A program made the translations under genes and the position numbers. From NCBI GenBank assembly GCA_009841405.1, contig VXLV01000064.1, positions 1-50,139 of the forward strand: a stretch of 50,139 nucleotides of DNA, read 5' to 3'. The DNA comes from Chloroflexota bacterium. Its GTDB lineage: Bacteria; Chloroflexota; Anaerolineae; Aggregatilineales; Phototrophicaceae. Positions 40,678-50,139 of the stretch are shown here, in pieces; position 1 is the first letter of the stretch, and each line of letters begins with the position of its first letter. The notes beneath the pieces are model-generated. The model did not search any database, was not told where the DNA came from, and saw only the letters and a list, made by a program, of their open reading frames with translations.

Positions 40678-42051
40678 ATGGCTCGGATTATTACGGTGAT
40701 CGGCGGTGGTTTGGCCGGCAGCGAAGCGGCTTGGCAACTAGCGGAGCGCGGCTGCCAGGTCCGCCTCTTTGAAATGCGCCCGGCGCAAACGACCGGCGCC
40801 CACGTCAGCGACCGCCTGGCCGAATTGGTTTGCAGCAATTCGCTCGGTTCAAAGCTGCCGGACCGCGCGACCGGCATTCTGCAAAATGAAATGCGCATGC
40901 TGGGTTCGCTGCTGATGCGTTGCGCGCAGGCAGCGGCCGTGCCAGCCGGCGGCGCCTTGGCGGTGGACCGGGAACGATTCGCGGAGCGCGTGACCGAGCA
41001 TGTGGGCGCGCATCCCAACATTGAGCTCAGACGCGAAGAAGTCAGGGCGCTGCAACTCGATCAGCCCACTATCGTGGCCAGCGGCCCGCTAACCTCCCCT
41101 GCTCTATCAGTGGCAATCGGCCGCTTGACTGGCGAAGACTACTTGTACTTTTATGACGCGATTTCGCCCATCGTTCAGGCCGCCAGCATAGACATGAGCC
41201 GCGCATTTCAGGCCAATCGCTATGGGCGCGGGGAGGACGCGGCCGGCGATTATATCAATTGCCCCATGACCGAGCCGGAATACGATTGTTTCGTCAAAGC
41301 GCTGGCCAGCGCCGAGACAATAGAATTGCGCGACTTTGAGCGCGATGACCCCAATTTTTTCGAGGGCTGCGTCCCGGTAGAGCAACTGGCGCGGCGCGGC
41401 CGCGACACCCTGGCCTTCGGCCCCATGCGGCCGGTCGGCCTGACCGACCCGCACACCGGTAGACGCCCGCATGCGGTTGTGCAGCTGCGGCAAGATGATA
41501 TCGCCGGCGACTTGTACAATGTGGTGGGCTTCCAAACGAATATCCGTTGGAAGCGGCAGCGGGAAGTTCTGCGTATGATACCGGGCCTGGAGCAGGCGGA
41601 ATTTGTGCGCATGGGGCAGATGCATCGCAACACGTTTCTCAACGCGCCCGCCCTGTTACGCCCGACCATGCGTTTCCGCGGCCAGGAATTGCTATACTTC
41701 GCCGGGCAAATCACCGGGGTCGAGGGTTATGTGGGCAATATCGCAACTGGTTTGCTGGCGGCGCTGAACTTGTCGCGGCAGCTGCGCGGGCTGTCCGCCT
41801 GGGTTCCGCCGGCCGATACCATGCTGGGGGCGCTCTGCCACTATGTGACGCATACGGAGGCCAAGCGATTCCAGCCGATGAAAGCGAATCTGGGAATCTT
41901 GCCGCCGCTTCCTGTCAAGATCCGGAACAAGGCGGAACGGAAGCGCGCTTATGCCGAACGCGCGCTAAACTCCATGTTGGCGTCGCTGCGAGAGTTGGAT
42001 GATTCTCTCATTGCTCGGCAACTGATGGAAGCGCCCGCACAAGGCTTATGA
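40678..42051 (+). CDS. trmFO: Methylenetetrahydrofolate-tRNA-(uracil-5-)-methyltransferase TrmFO
   Basis: A 457-residue FAD- and folate-dependent enzyme forming m5U54 in tRNA T-loops. FAD-binding [18 protein letters not shown] at the start, [28 protein letters not shown] with the catalytic-region Cys, VGFQTNIRW and [17 protein letters not shown] are all family blocks. It ends in an ATGA overlap with hflX. Operon with plsX, fabF and hflX. Confidence 0.96.
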   Translation: MARIITVIGGGLAGSEAAWQLAERGCQVRLFEMRPAQTTGAHVSDRLAELVCSNSLGSKLPDRATGILQNEMRMLGSLLMRCAQAAAVPAGGALAVDRERFAERVTEHVGAHPNIELRREEVRALQLDQPTIVASGPLTSPALSVAIGRLTGEDYLYFYDAISPIVQAASIDMSRAFQANRYGRGEDAAGDYINCPMTEPEYDCFVKALASAETIELRDFERDDPNFFEGCVPVEQLARRGRDTLAFGPMRPVGLTDPHTGRRPHAVVQLRQDDIAGDLYNVVGFQTNIRWKRQREVLRMIPGLEQAEFVRMGQMHRNTFLNAPALLRPTMRFRGQELLYFAGQITGVEGYVGNIATGLLAALNLSRQLRGLSAWVPPADTMLGALCHYVTHTEAKRFQPMKANLGILPPLPVKIRNKAERKRAYAERALNSMLASLRELDDSLIARQLMEAPAQGL

Positions 42052-43376
42052 CTCGAAACCACTTCGTTCAAGATCAGGCAGCGGACCGGGCCTTCCTGGC
42101 TGGCGCAGCGCTCCGCCAGGGACGGGCCTTGCTCTCCCTCGACGACTCGCTGGATGAACTGACGCTGCTGGCGGAAACGGCCGGCCTCAATGTTGTCGGA
42201 CGCGACAGTCAGCTGGTCAGCAAGATCAGCCCCAAGACTTTCATCGGCCCGGGCAAACTGGCGGAGGTCATCGAGCAGATTACGCTGCTGGATGCCAAGG
42301 TCCTGATCTTTGATGACGAACTGTCGCCGCGTCATCAGCGCGAAATCGAGAAGCAACTGCCCGAAGACCTTCGCCTGCTTGACCGCACGTCGCTGATACT
42401 CGACATATTCGCCCAGCACGCCCGCACCAGTGAAGGCGCGCTGCAAGTTGAGCTGGCACAGTATGAATACCGGCTGCCCAGATTGACGCGGCAGTGGACG
42501 CACCTGGCGCGGCAAGCTGGCGGCGGCGGCGCGCGAGGCGGCTCGGGCGGCGTCGGCTTGCGCGGGCCTGGCGAGACGCAGCTTGAAGTAGACCGGCGGG
42601 AAATCGCGCGCAAGATCACCAAGCTCAAAGGCGATCTGGAACAAGTGCGCGCGCGCCGTAGCCTGCATCGCGCCCGGCGGCGCCGCTCCGGCTCGCCACT
42701 TGTGGCCTTGGTGGGTTATACCAACGCCGGCAAGTCAACCCTGCTAAATGCGTTGACCGATTCGCATGTCTACGCAGCCGACAAGCTCTTCGCCACGCTC
42801 GACCCAACGACGCGCCGGGTGGCGCTTCCCGATGGCGGCGAGATCTTGCTCAGTGACACGGTTGGTTTTATCCAGAAACTGCCGACTACGTTGATCGCCG
42901 CTTTCCGAGCGACCTTGGAAGAAGTGCTTGATACCGACTTGATTCTCCACGTGGCCGACGTCAGCCACAAGAACGCCGCGCAGCAGATTGAAGCGGTCGA
43001 GGACACGCTGGCCGAAATCGACGCCGCGCATGTTCCCAGATTGCTGGCGCTGAACAAGATCGATCAACTTGCCGGCGCCTTGCCCCAACTCGGGCAAACG
43101 GACAATTATGTCGATACGATCGCAATTTCGGCGCGCCATGGTCTTGGGCTGGACAGCCTGCTCAGCGCGATAAGCGCCGCGATTGAACGTGGGCGCACGC
43201 GGCTCGACGTGGTCATTCCTTATCAAGCGGGCAAGGTCTACTCTGAACTGAACGACAAGCAATACATTGAATCCGAACGGACTGGCGCAAACGGCTGGGA
43301 GCTGCGTCTGCTGCTCCCGCAGGCGGATGCTGACGCGTACCAGCCATTTGCGGCCGGCGGAATAAAATCGGAATGA
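42048..43376 (+). CDS. hflX: GTPase HflX
   Basis: A 442-residue ribosome-associated GTPase that splits stalled 70S ribosomes. N-terminal HflX domain with [48 protein letters not shown] and the Gly-rich [27 protein letters not shown]1 [10 protein letters not shown]3 [10 protein letters not shown] and G4 NKID. Start codon ATG 42048 overlaps trmFO. Last gene of the plus-strand operon, convergent with the secreted propeller protein. Confidence 0.97.
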   Translation: MTRNHFVQDQAADRAFLAGAALRQGRALLSLDDSLDELTLLAETAGLNVVGRDSQLVSKISPKTFIGPGKLAEVIEQITLLDAKVLIFDDELSPRHQREIEKQLPEDLRLLDRTSLILDIFAQHARTSEGALQVELAQYEYRLPRLTRQWTHLARQAGGGGARGGSGGVGLRGPGETQLEVDRREIARKITKLKGDLEQVRARRSLHRARRRRSGSPLVALVGYTNAGKSTLLNALTDSHVYAADKLFATLDPTTRRVALPDGGEILLSDTVGFIQKLPTTLIAAFRATLEEVLDTDLILHVADVSHKNAAQQIEAVEDTLAEIDAAHVPRLLALNKIDQLAGALPQLGQTDNYVDTIAISARHGLGLDSLLSAISAAIERGRTRLDVVIPYQAGKVYSELNDKQYIESERTGANGWELRLLLPQADADAYQPFAAGGIKSE

Positions 43377-43392
43377 GGCCGCGCCCGGCTCA
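43374..43392. other. GC-rich hairpin between convergent hflX and propeller gene
   Basis: TGAG+CCG pairs with CGG+CTCA (43374-43392) with one bulged G and loop CGCC. It spans both stop codons and has no T-tract. Its 12-mer CCGCGCCCGGCT (43379-43390) is identical to that at the selD convergent junction (4379-4390). Confidence 0.45.
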
Positions 43393-44319
43393 GGTTGATT
43401 CCAGCGGCAGCTGCAACCAATAGATTTCGGGACGGAAGCGGCTGTGGAGGAAAAGGCGCAAGTCGTCGGAGAGCGTTATCGCCAGCGGCGCCGGAATATC
43501 GGAAAAGACGACCAACTCGACGTCATCGCCGCTACAGCCCGAGTCATGGCAGATCGTCGGATCTATCCGGCCGATGACGCCGCGCGTGCCCAAGGCATAC
43601 GCAAAATAAAGCTTGCCGTCGCTGCCCAGCGCCAGGTTGGTCGTGTTTTGCAAACCCGATACCAGGGGCTTGACGCTGGAATAAACGCCCACGTCGTCCA
43701 CAGTGAAGTACTCAATGCCGCGCCTGGCGCTGCCGCCGTTGGCAAAGTAGACGTGGCGCCCGTCTTTGACGATGCCGGTTGGCGCGCGCAGCTCGCCGTG
43801 GACCTCGCGCCGCTGCCCGTCTACGCTAACAGCGGCAATGGCATTGACGCGCGTGTCGGTAATCAGAAACTGGCTGCTGTCCAGCCTCGTGATTCCCCAG
43901 GGAGCCTCAAGTTCAGTGGTGATCGGGGCCGGCGCGGCGCGCCTGTGATCGACCTTCCATAGCGTGCCTGATTCGGGGTCGGGGACCCAAATGTCAAAGC
44001 CAGCGGCCGTGTCTTCAAGGATTAGCGTATTGCCGTCGCGCGTGCCAAAGACGAATGTGATCGTATCGCCGGTACGGTCATCGATCTTGTAGATCGTCCA
44101 GTCACCATTACAGATGGTGTAGAGACTGCCCTCGTGCCAGACGAAACCGTTGGGCCGCTGCACATTGCCGACCAGCAACTCGAGATCGTCTTGCAAAAAC
44201 GGGCTTTCCAGCGTCAGACTGGCAACTGTGCCGGGCGCCGGCTCGTCAGCAGATCCGGTCTCCTGCGCCAACGATGACAAAGTAAACTGGATGACCAGGA
44301 GCAGAATCGCGATTCTCAT
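43390..44319 (-). CDS. Secreted beta-propeller (NHL/SMP-30-like) protein
   Basis: 309 residues with a signal peptide (about 1-20, LLLVIQFTLSSLAQE) and repeats of four-strand blades: RPNGFVWHEGSLYTICNGDWTIYKID, ...FDIWVPDPESGTLWKVDH, APWGITRLDSSQFLITDTRVNAIAAVS, APTGIVKDGRHVYFANGG and NTTNLALGSDGKLYFAYALGTRGVIGRID. That fits a six-bladed propeller. Two Cys near the C-terminus (ICHDSGCSGDD) may form a disulfide. No metal or catalytic site assigned; it may bind a ligand at the surface. ATG 44319 directly precedes the signal; the frame is open to 44388. Confidence 0.8.
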   Translation of the reverse strand: MRIAILLLVIQFTLSSLAQETGSADEPAPGTVASLTLESPFLQDDLELLVGNVQRPNGFVWHEGSLYTICNGDWTIYKIDDRTGDTITFVFGTRDGNTLILEDTAAGFDIWVPDPESGTLWKVDHRRAAPAPITTELEAPWGITRLDSSQFLITDTRVNAIAAVSVDGQRREVHGELRAPTGIVKDGRHVYFANGGSARRGIEYFTVDDVGVYSSVKPLVSGLQNTTNLALGSDGKLYFAYALGTRGVIGRIDPTICHDSGCSGDDVELVVFSDIPAPLAITLSDDLRLFLHSRFRPEIYWLQLPLEST

Positions 44320-44504
44320 TGTCGGATCAATCTCATCCTTTGGGTCACAGTATTTCTCGTGGCAACAGCAAGCTATTCTACACGACATGCGGGATTCGCT
44401 CTAGCGCCAGTACGCGTTTCAAGTTGAAAGCCGGCAAGCAAAGCGCATTCGTTCGCGCTGTTGCGACCCATGACCGATAATGGCTGCAAAAGGAAATCGC
44501 GATA

Positions 44505-45581
44505 ATGACATCAACAGCGCCGGCCGCGTATGCCGAATTCGAAGCAGAAGTGATACCCGGCCTGGAAGCCGTCGCTATTGACGAATTGCGCCGGCACTCA
44601 CAGAGCCGGATTCGCCAAACGCGCCCGGGCTTCCTGCGTTTCTGGCTCGCCGGCGATGAATCCACCCTGGCGTCGTTGCGCGCGGTGATTGCGATTTACC
44701 GCATTCACAACTTTGCCATTCCTCGGCCGAAAGCGCTTCTCGGGCATGAACATTTCACGCGCTTGCTCGGAATCTTGCGCGCTGCCGCCAAGCGATTTGG
44801 CGCGCCGCCCCAATCCATGGGCATCGCGGCGGCCGGATCGCAAACGGCGGTCATGCAGCGCTTGCGCCAGGAAACCAGCCAGGCGCTCGGGCTGCCGCTC
44901 GCAGACGACGGCAAGGGCGAGCTTTTTCTGCGCTTGGCCAGGCGAGTCGATGGCGGGGGATGGGAAGCGCTCGTGCGCGCCACCGCAAGCCCTCTGTCCA
45001 AACGAGATTATCGCGCAGTGGATCTACCGGGCGCGCTGAATGCGACCGTCGCCTATGCCATGACCCAAATCGAGCGGCGCGCCGAGCGTCAAATCGTCGT
45101 CAATTTATGCAGCGGCACATCTACCATTCTTATCGAGCATGCCCTCGCCTTCCCGGGTGACGCGCTGCTGGCGATCGACAATTGCCCGGACATGATCGCC
45201 ATAGGCCGGCAGCATGTCAGGCGCGCGCGGCAGAGTCGGCGGATCGCCCATCTGCTTGCGGATGCCCGGCGGGCGCCCTTGCCGGCAGGCTGCGCGAACG
45301 CGCTCTACGCCGACCTGCCATTTGGCCACCACCTCGGCACGCACGCGGACAATCTGGCACTCTACCCGGCGCTACTACGGGAAGCGTCCCGATTGGCGAT
45401 GGCAAACGCCAGCTTTGTCGTGCTGACGCATGAGATCCGGCTGATGGCGCGCGCCCTCCGCGGTTCGGATTGGCGCGTTTGCAGCGAAACGACGATTAAC
45501 CTTAGTGGTCTGCATCCGCGGCTGTTTGTGCTGAGAAAAAAAACAGCTAGGATAGGGGTTGAATCAGACGCATTAGACTAA
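44505..45581 (+). CDS. THUMP-domain class I SAM-dependent RNA methyltransferase (Trm14/RlmL-like)
   Basis: 358 residues. The N-terminal ~160 form a THUMP-like RNA-binding domain (EFEAEVIPGLEAVAIDELRR; ...LVRATASPLSKRDYRAVDLPGALNATVAYAM joins it to the catalytic part). The methyltransferase domain has motif I NLCSGTSTILIEHALA, IDNCPDMIAIG, DARRAPLP and motif IV YADLPFGHHLG, a variant of the N/DPPY/F motif used for guanosine N2 methylation. The substrate is a tRNA or rRNA guanosine by family, not proven. ATG 44505 follows a weak AAGGAAA. It ends nine bases before the next lipoprotein gene. Confidence 0.85.
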   Translation: MTSTAPAAYAEFEAEVIPGLEAVAIDELRRHSQSRIRQTRPGFLRFWLAGDESTLASLRAVIAIYRIHNFAIPRPKALLGHEHFTRLLGILRAAAKRFGAPPQSMGIAAAGSQTAVMQRLRQETSQALGLPLADDGKGELFLRLARRVDGGGWEALVRATASPLSKRDYRAVDLPGALNATVAYAMTQIERRAERQIVVNLCSGTSTILIEHALAFPGDALLAIDNCPDMIAIGRQHVRRARQSRRIAHLLADARRAPLPAGCANALYADLPFGHHLGTHADNLALYPALLREASRLAMANASFVVLTHEIRLMARALRGSDWRVCSETTINLSGLHPRLFVLRKKTARIGVESDALD

Positions 45582-45590
45582 AGCAAATTG

Positions 45591-47186
45591 ATGATTAGAA
45601 GGCTCTTTCTCATAGGCGTCGCTGCTATTGCGCTGGCGGCATGTCGGCCCGCCGACGAGGCGCCGACCATTAACGTATCCATTGTCGTCGATGGCAGAAC
45701 GATAAGGCTTAGCCCGCCGAACATTGTTTCGGTGGACAAATTGCTGGCGAGCGCAGGCATCGAATTGGGCCCGCAGGACCGCATCAGTCATCCGCTGGTA
45801 GCGCATATTGAAGCGAATATGATGATCACAATCCGACGCGTGCGCGAAGAAGAAATCTGTGAGCAACAGGAGATCGCGTTCAAGCGTTTAACGATGGCCA
45901 AAGAAGGCGTGCCCGCCGGCGGACAGCAAGTGGGACAGATCGGGAGGCCCGGCATCGAAGAGGCCTGCTACCGGGTTAGGCTGGAAGACGACGAAGAGGT
46001 TGAGCGCGTCTTGAGCGACGAACCGCTTGTCGTGCAAGCGCCAATTGACGAGATCATCTATATCGGCGCGACCACGAATATCGCGCCGATCGCGATCGCC
46101 GGGCGATTGAGCTATATCAACCACAATAACGTGTGGACCATAAAGGGCAACACGGTCAACAAGCGGCAGTTGACGACGGCGCACAACCTCGATTCGCTCG
46201 TCTTTCATCAGCACGAATCCGGCGCCAGGATCGTGTTCAGCAGCGAAACCGACGCCACCGATGACTTCTTCAATGAACTGTGGCTGATCGGGACGGATGA
46301 TGACGCCGAACCGCTGCGCCTCTCCCCGACCGACGCGCTCTACGCGGAATGGCGACCGCGCTCCAGCAACACCATCGCCTACTCCACAGGCGAGCGCAGC
46401 GCAGGCCCGACCGGATGGAAAGCGCTGAACAACCTCTGGCTGATGACCATTGATCTTGAGAGCGGCCGCGCGCTGACTATCCAGGAAGCGCTGCCGGAAT
46501 CGAGCGGCGGTCTCTACGGCTGGTGGGGAACGCATTTCGCTTGGTCGCCGCTGGGCAATCAGCTAGCCTGGGCGCGACCGGATGGTTTTGGCTTGGTAGA
46601 CTTTGAGCGGAGGCGGCTGGCTTCGCTGGCGGACTACGCTGTCTTCAAGCGCGCCACCGACTGGATCTGGCTCTCGTCGCTTTCCTGGTCGGGCGATGGT
46701 CAGTTGCTGGCGTCGGTCGTTCACGGACTGCCGCAAGCTGACGAACCGGCGGAGACCAGCCCAATCTTCAATGTAGTGGTAAGCAGCGCCGATGCGCGCT
46801 TCGCCGCGGAAGTCGAAGCGTCGGCGGGCATGTGGGCCGCGCCAAGCTTCTCTCCGCCTGCTGGCGCCAACCCGGGCGAGAGTCACGAGGGTTACCTTGC
46901 CTGGTTGCGGGCGCGCGAGCCGCAAAACAGCATGAACAGCGCGTATGATCTGATCGTCGCCGACCGCGATGGCAGCAACGAACGACGCCTATTCCCGCCA
47001 ATTGGCGCCGACGGTATGCGCAAACAAGATCTCGGCCTGACGCCTAAGGACTATGCCTGGAGCCCGGACGCGCGCCATATCGCCGCAATCTATCACGGCG
47101 ATCTGTGGCTGGTTGATGTATTGACAGAAGAAGCCAATCAGCTGACATTCGACGGCGGCTCATCTAACCCGGTCTGGACGCGCTGA
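45591..47186 (+). CDS. Lipoprotein with DUF348/G5-like domains and TolB-type beta-propeller
   Basis: 531 residues: signal peptide with lipobox LAAC (Cys18), a DUF348 ubiquitin-like domain (about 26-80, INVSIVVDGRTIRLSPPNIVSVDKLLASAGIEL), a G5-like segment (about 85-160), then PD40/TolB repeats (LVFHQHESGARIVFSSETDATDDFFNELWLIGTDDD; HFAWSPLGNQLAWARPDGFGLVDF; YAWSPDARHIAAIYHGDLWLVDV). DUF348 and G5 normally occur in Rpf-type peptidoglycan enzymes, so a surface glycan-binding role is likely. ATG 45591 was chosen over TTG 45588. Its TGA overlaps the ATG of the next gene by one base. Confidence 0.85.
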   Translation: MIRRLFLIGVAAIALAACRPADEAPTINVSIVVDGRTIRLSPPNIVSVDKLLASAGIELGPQDRISHPLVAHIEANMMITIRRVREEEICEQQEIAFKRLTMAKEGVPAGGQQVGQIGRPGIEEACYRVRLEDDEEVERVLSDEPLVVQAPIDEIIYIGATTNIAPIAIAGRLSYINHNNVWTIKGNTVNKRQLTTAHNLDSLVFHQHESGARIVFSSETDATDDFFNELWLIGTDDDAEPLRLSPTDALYAEWRPRSSNTIAYSTGERSAGPTGWKALNNLWLMTIDLESGRALTIQEALPESSGGLYGWWGTHFAWSPLGNQLAWARPDGFGLVDFERRRLASLADYAVFKRATDWIWLSSLSWSGDGQLLASVVHGLPQADEPAETSPIFNVVVSSADARFAAEVEASAGMWAAPSFSPPAGANPGESHEGYLAWLRAREPQNSMNSAYDLIVADRDGSNERRLFPPIGADGMRKQDLGLTPKDYAWSPDARHIAAIYHGDLWLVDVLTEEANQLTFDGGSSNPVWTR

Positions 47187-50139
47187 TGCGAAAGTTCATC
47201 ATCTTGACTGTAAGCCTGCTGCTAACAGCCGGCAGCATGGTCGCGACCCTGGCAACGGCGCAATTGCGCGATTATGACTTGCGCGGCTATGTCAACCCGA
47301 CGACAAGCCAGGAGCTTCCCTTTGCCGTGGCCAAACCCGGCGTTAATGTCGAGCTGCTGCAATACGGTCGGGCCGACCTGCGCAGCCATTTGGCGCGCAT
47401 CGAAGCGGCGGGATTTCGCTGGATCCGGCAGTTTGCCTACTGGGACGCGCTTGAGCCCCAGCCGGGCGAATACGATTGGAACGACTGGGACGAGCTCGCA
47501 AGGGCGCTGCCGAGCTACCCGCAGCTTGAACCGGTTGTCGTATTGATGAATTCGCCGGCCTGGGCGCGTGAGGAGCGCGGCGCCGGCATGCCGACCGAGA
47601 CCGGACCGCCCGGGGATTTGTCCGCCTTCGCAGCATTCGCCGGGGCCTTCGCCGAGCGTTACGGCGGATTGGTGGACTACTATCAGATTTGGGACGAGCC
47701 TAATTTGACAGACGCCTGGGGCGGCCTCAATCCGCGACCGGCCGAATACGTCGTGCTGTTGGATACTGCCAGCGAAGCGATTCGGCAGGCTGATTCCACG
47801 GTTACGATTGTCGCGGCCGGGCTGGCGCCAACTGTCGAGACGGCCGGCCGCAATATCAGCGACATTCGCTATCTTGAGGCTATGTACGCCCAGGGCGCAG
47901 GCAGGCTGATGGATGTCGTCGCCGGCAAGCCTTACGGCTTCTCGACCTCCCCGCTCGACCGCCGCGTCGACGAGTCGGTTTTGAATTTCTCGCGCATCAT
48001 TGCGCTGCGCGAGGTCATGGCGCAGCATGGAGACGCCAGGAAGCCGCTGTGGGCCAGCAATTACGGCTGGAATTCGCTGCCGCCGGACTGGCCGGGCGCG
48101 CCGTCAATCTGGGGTGAAGTGAAAGAATCTCAGCAGGTGGAATACACGCTGCAGTCGCTGGATCGCGCGCATCGTGAATGGCCCTGGATGGGCGCGATGT
48201 TCTTGCATCACTGGCAGCCGCCGGCCGAACCAGGTGACCCGCAATGGGGTTTTGCTCTGGTGCAAATTGACGGCGCGCCATCGCCACTTTTGCAGGCGCT
48301 CGAAACCTATCGCTATCCTGAATCGGCACAGAACGGTCTGTTCCACGCGCTTAACCCCTACGCGGGTTACAGCGGCGTCTGGCAATTTAGCGACTTGGGC
48401 GCGGACATCGGCTGGCTGACGCCCACCGACAGCCGGCTGAAATTCGACTTCCACGGCACAGATCTCGCCATGCTGCTGCGCGAGGACGATTATGTCGCAT
48501 TCCTTTATCCAACCATAGATGACGCCCCGGCCAACGCCACCCAGCGGGACTCAAGCGGCAACGCCTACATCTTCCTCCGCAGCAATTCGCGCGGGCCGGA
48601 GCTGAATCTGGTACCGGTCGCGACCGGCCTCGCGCAAGAGTCCCATACACTCCGCGCCGTGGCCGATGGCGGCTGGAACCACTGGGCGATTGCGGGCTAC
48701 GCGGTCAGCTCGGGCGATTTGGCCCTGCCTTACAATGGGCAGATTCGACTCGGCATATTCGCCACGGTCTTGTCTCTCCTTTTGTTCGCCCATTCCGTCT
48801 TGAGCGCGCCCTGGGTCGACTGGTTGCCGCCCCTGACCGCGCTTCTGAGAGGCATGAGCGCCACCGCGCACCTGACGCTCAGCGGGATTTCATCAGTCGC
48901 GATGATGCTAGCCATGCTCTGGACCTGGAATTCGCCGCGCCCGGCCTTGCTCATGCGTGACGAGGTTAACATCGCGCTGGCGCTTTTGACCGGGGGCGCG
49001 CTCTACCTGTCGCCCAGCCTCCTGGCGTCGCTGGCCTTCCTGGCCGCGCTATTTGCACTCTTTTACCATCGGCTGGAGACTGGCTTGATCTTGACGCTGT
49101 TTTGGGCGCCTTTCTTCCTCTTTCCCGTCGAGCTTCATCGCTTCGCCTTTCCAATGGTTGAGGTCATGATACTGGTCACCGCGGCCGCTGGCTTCGTCAA
49201 GCTCTTGGCAGCGCTCGGTAAAGAACTGCAGATGAGCAACGGCGACTTTCCGGTATTTTCTCGCCGATTGCTGGCGCCGCTACGGCCAATGGACCTGGCG
49301 GTGGGCAGCCTGGCGGCGCTCGCCCTGGCATCGCTGCTATGGACGCAGCGCCTTGACACCGCGCAGACTGAGCTACGCACGCTGATATTTGAACCCCTGG
49401 CTTTCTACGTATTGCTGCGCGCATTGCGGCCCGACCGGGCGACCTTGTGCCGAATGTTCGCGGCGCTGCTAATCGCCGGCGTTATTGTCTCGCTGATCGG
49501 CTACTATATGTATTTCTTCCAAGACATCGTCATCACTGCCGAAGCCGGGACCAAGCGCCTGTACAGCGTCTACGGCTCGCCGAATAATGTCGCCTTGCTC
49601 CTGGGGCGCGCGCTGCCAATCGCGCTTGGTTTTCTGCTCGTCAATTTGGAGCGCCGGCTGCGCGCGCTTGCCGGCTTGAGCCTGGCTATCATGTTCCCGG
49701 CGCTGCTTTTCACCCAGAGCGTCGGCGCGATTCTGCTCGGCGCGCCAGCGGGATTGGCTGTCGTCGGCCTGGCGCGTTTCCGGCGCCGGGCGATTGTTCC
49801 GCTCATTTGCGCTGGACTCGTTGGCGGCGCTACGTTCGCCGTTCTGACGCGCGTGTCGGCGCGTTTCGCCAACGCGGTCGACTTCTCCAGCGGCACGAAC
49901 TTTTTCAGGCTGCGTCTCTGGGAGAGCGCGCTCGCGATCATCCGCGAGCAGCCGCTTACGGGTATCGGCATGGATCAGTTCTTGTATGCCGTCGGCGGGC
50001 ACTATCTCAAGCCCGATGCCATCTGGGATCGGGATCAGTCACATCCGCATAATTTCCTGCTGGCCATCTGGACGCGGCTCAGTGGCTTTGGCGTGATTGC
50101 GTTTCTTGTGATTCAATTGTTATTCTGGCGCCGGGCGCT
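47186..50139 (+). CDS. Glycoside-hydrolase-like domain fused to an O-antigen ligase-type membrane domain (3' end missing)
   Basis: At least 984 residues; open to the window edge. A signal or anchor helix (1-25) is followed by a TIM-barrel glycosidase-like domain (about 30-400): GFRWIRQFAYWDALEPQPGEYDW, VVVLMNSPAWA, YYQIWDEPNL with acid/base candidate Glu171, and PLWASNYGWNS, where relatives of clan GH-A carry the nucleophile Glu (TEYGW-like) but here Asn292 stands. After a beta-rich stretch, about 525 to the end is a polytopic membrane region typical of Wzy/WaaL O-antigen ligases, ending with the LWESALAIIREQPLTGIGMDQF ... HPHNFLLAIWTRLSGFGVIAFL signature. It starts with a one-base overlap (TGATG) after the DUF348 lipoprotein. 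Confidence 0.85.
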   Translation, partial: MRKFIILTVSLLLTAGSMVATLATAQLRDYDLRGYVNPTTSQELPFAVAKPGVNVELLQYGRADLRSHLARIEAAGFRWIRQFAYWDALEPQPGEYDWNDWDELARALPSYPQLEPVVVLMNSPAWAREERGAGMPTETGPPGDLSAFAAFAGAFAERYGGLVDYYQIWDEPNLTDAWGGLNPRPAEYVVLLDTASEAIRQADSTVTIVAAGLAPTVETAGRNISDIRYLEAMYAQGAGRLMDVVAGKPYGFSTSPLDRRVDESVLNFSRIIALREVMAQHGDARKPLWASNYGWNSLPPDWPGAPSIWGEVKESQQVEYTLQSLDRAHREWPWMGAMFLHHWQPPAEPGDPQWGFALVQIDGAPSPLLQALETYRYPESAQNGLFHALNPYAGYSGVWQFSDLGADIGWLTPTDSRLKFDFHGTDLAMLLREDDYVAFLYPTIDDAPANATQRDSSGNAYIFLRSNSRGPELNLVPVATGLAQESHTLRAVADGGWNHWAIAGYAVSSGDLALPYNGQIRLGIFATVLSLLLFAHSVLSAPWVDWLPPLTALLRGMSATAHLTLSGISSVAMMLAMLWTWNSPRPALLMRDEVNIALALLTGGALYLSPSLLASLAFLAALFALFYHRLETGLILTLFWAPFFLFPVELHRFAFPMVEVMILVTAAAGFVKLLAALGKELQMSNGDFPVFSRRLLAPLRPMDLAVGSLAALALASLLWTQRLDTAQTELRTLIFEPLAFYVLLRALRPDRATLCRMFAALLIAGVIVSLIGYYMYFFQDIVITAEAGTKRLYSVYGSPNNVALLLGRALPIALGFLLVNLERRLRALAGLSLAIMFPALLFTQSVGAILLGAPAGLAVVGLARFRRRAIVPLICAGLVGGATFAVLTRVSARFANAVDFSSGTNFFRLRLWESALAIIREQPLTGIGMDQFLYAVGGHYLKPDAIWDRDQSHPHNFLLAIWTRLSGFGVIAFLVIQLLFWRRA

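Overview
The window is GC-rich, densely packed bacterial chromosome with no mobile elements, rRNA or CRISPR. It most resembles a member of Chloroflexota (Anaerolineae-like). The reasons are a mevalonate pathway with phosphomevalonate decarboxylase plus isopentenyl phosphate kinase, Thr/Ala/Pro-rich surface proteins, many LysM, SH3b and M23 wall proteins, and a large orphan UgpC-type ATPase. This placement is inference; no phylogenetic marker was tested.

Layout. 1-3.1 kb: the 3' part of a tandem-repeat/LysM surface protein, then an LCP-family ligase. 3.1-5.6 kb: tRNA-Pro with its own promoter and terminator, then selD with an in-frame UGA at the catalytic position (a selenoprotein), convergent with a serine-palmitoyltransferase-like enzyme. 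5.8-10.4 kb: a small membrane protein, then HMG-CoA reductase, archaeal-type HMG-CoA synthase, a thiolase homologue lacking its catalytic residues, and a DUF35 partner split into two coupled ORFs whose zinc-ribbon half has no cysteines. 10.4-13 kb: UgpC/MalK ATPase and CinA with a degenerate amidase domain. 13-19.4 kb (minus): a tightly coupled set of five genes: PrsW-like membrane protein, single-TM protein, HtrA-like pseudoprotease, tlyA, lepA. 19.6-21.2 kb: a peptide-type solute-binding lipoprotein. 21.2-24.9 kb: isopentenyl phosphate kinase, mevalonate kinase and a UbiA transferase (minus), divergent from phosphomevalonate decarboxylase. 25-27.5 kb: RseP-type site-2 protease and a HEAT-repeat protein. 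27.5-32.2 kb: an SCP2-domain protein, LysM/M23 lipoprotein, two SH3b proteins and ErpA. 32.2-38.2 kb: TPR protein, YigZ, tRNA-Glu, trpS, smpB, TPR/TM protein, tRNA-Leu. 38.3-43.4 kb: plsX-fabF-trmFO-hflX. 43.4-50.1 kb: secreted propeller protein, THUMP methyltransferase, DUF348/G5/TolB lipoprotein, and a glycoside-hydrolase-like/O-antigen-ligase fusion that runs off the end.

Together the two mevalonate loci give HMG-CoA to mevalonate (6.3-10.4 kb), then mevalonate to mevalonate-5-phosphate, isopentenyl phosphate and IPP (21.2-24.9 kb). This is the decarboxylase/IPK version of the pathway. No phosphomevalonate kinase or working acetoacetyl-CoA thiolase was found here. The most unusual features are the HMGS/pseudothiolase/split-DUF35 set, the pseudoprotease operon, the hydrolase-ligase fusion and the Sec-containing SelD.

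No gene-free stretch exceeds about 290 bases. The longest, 5574-5856 and 30803-31079, hold only the promoters listed.
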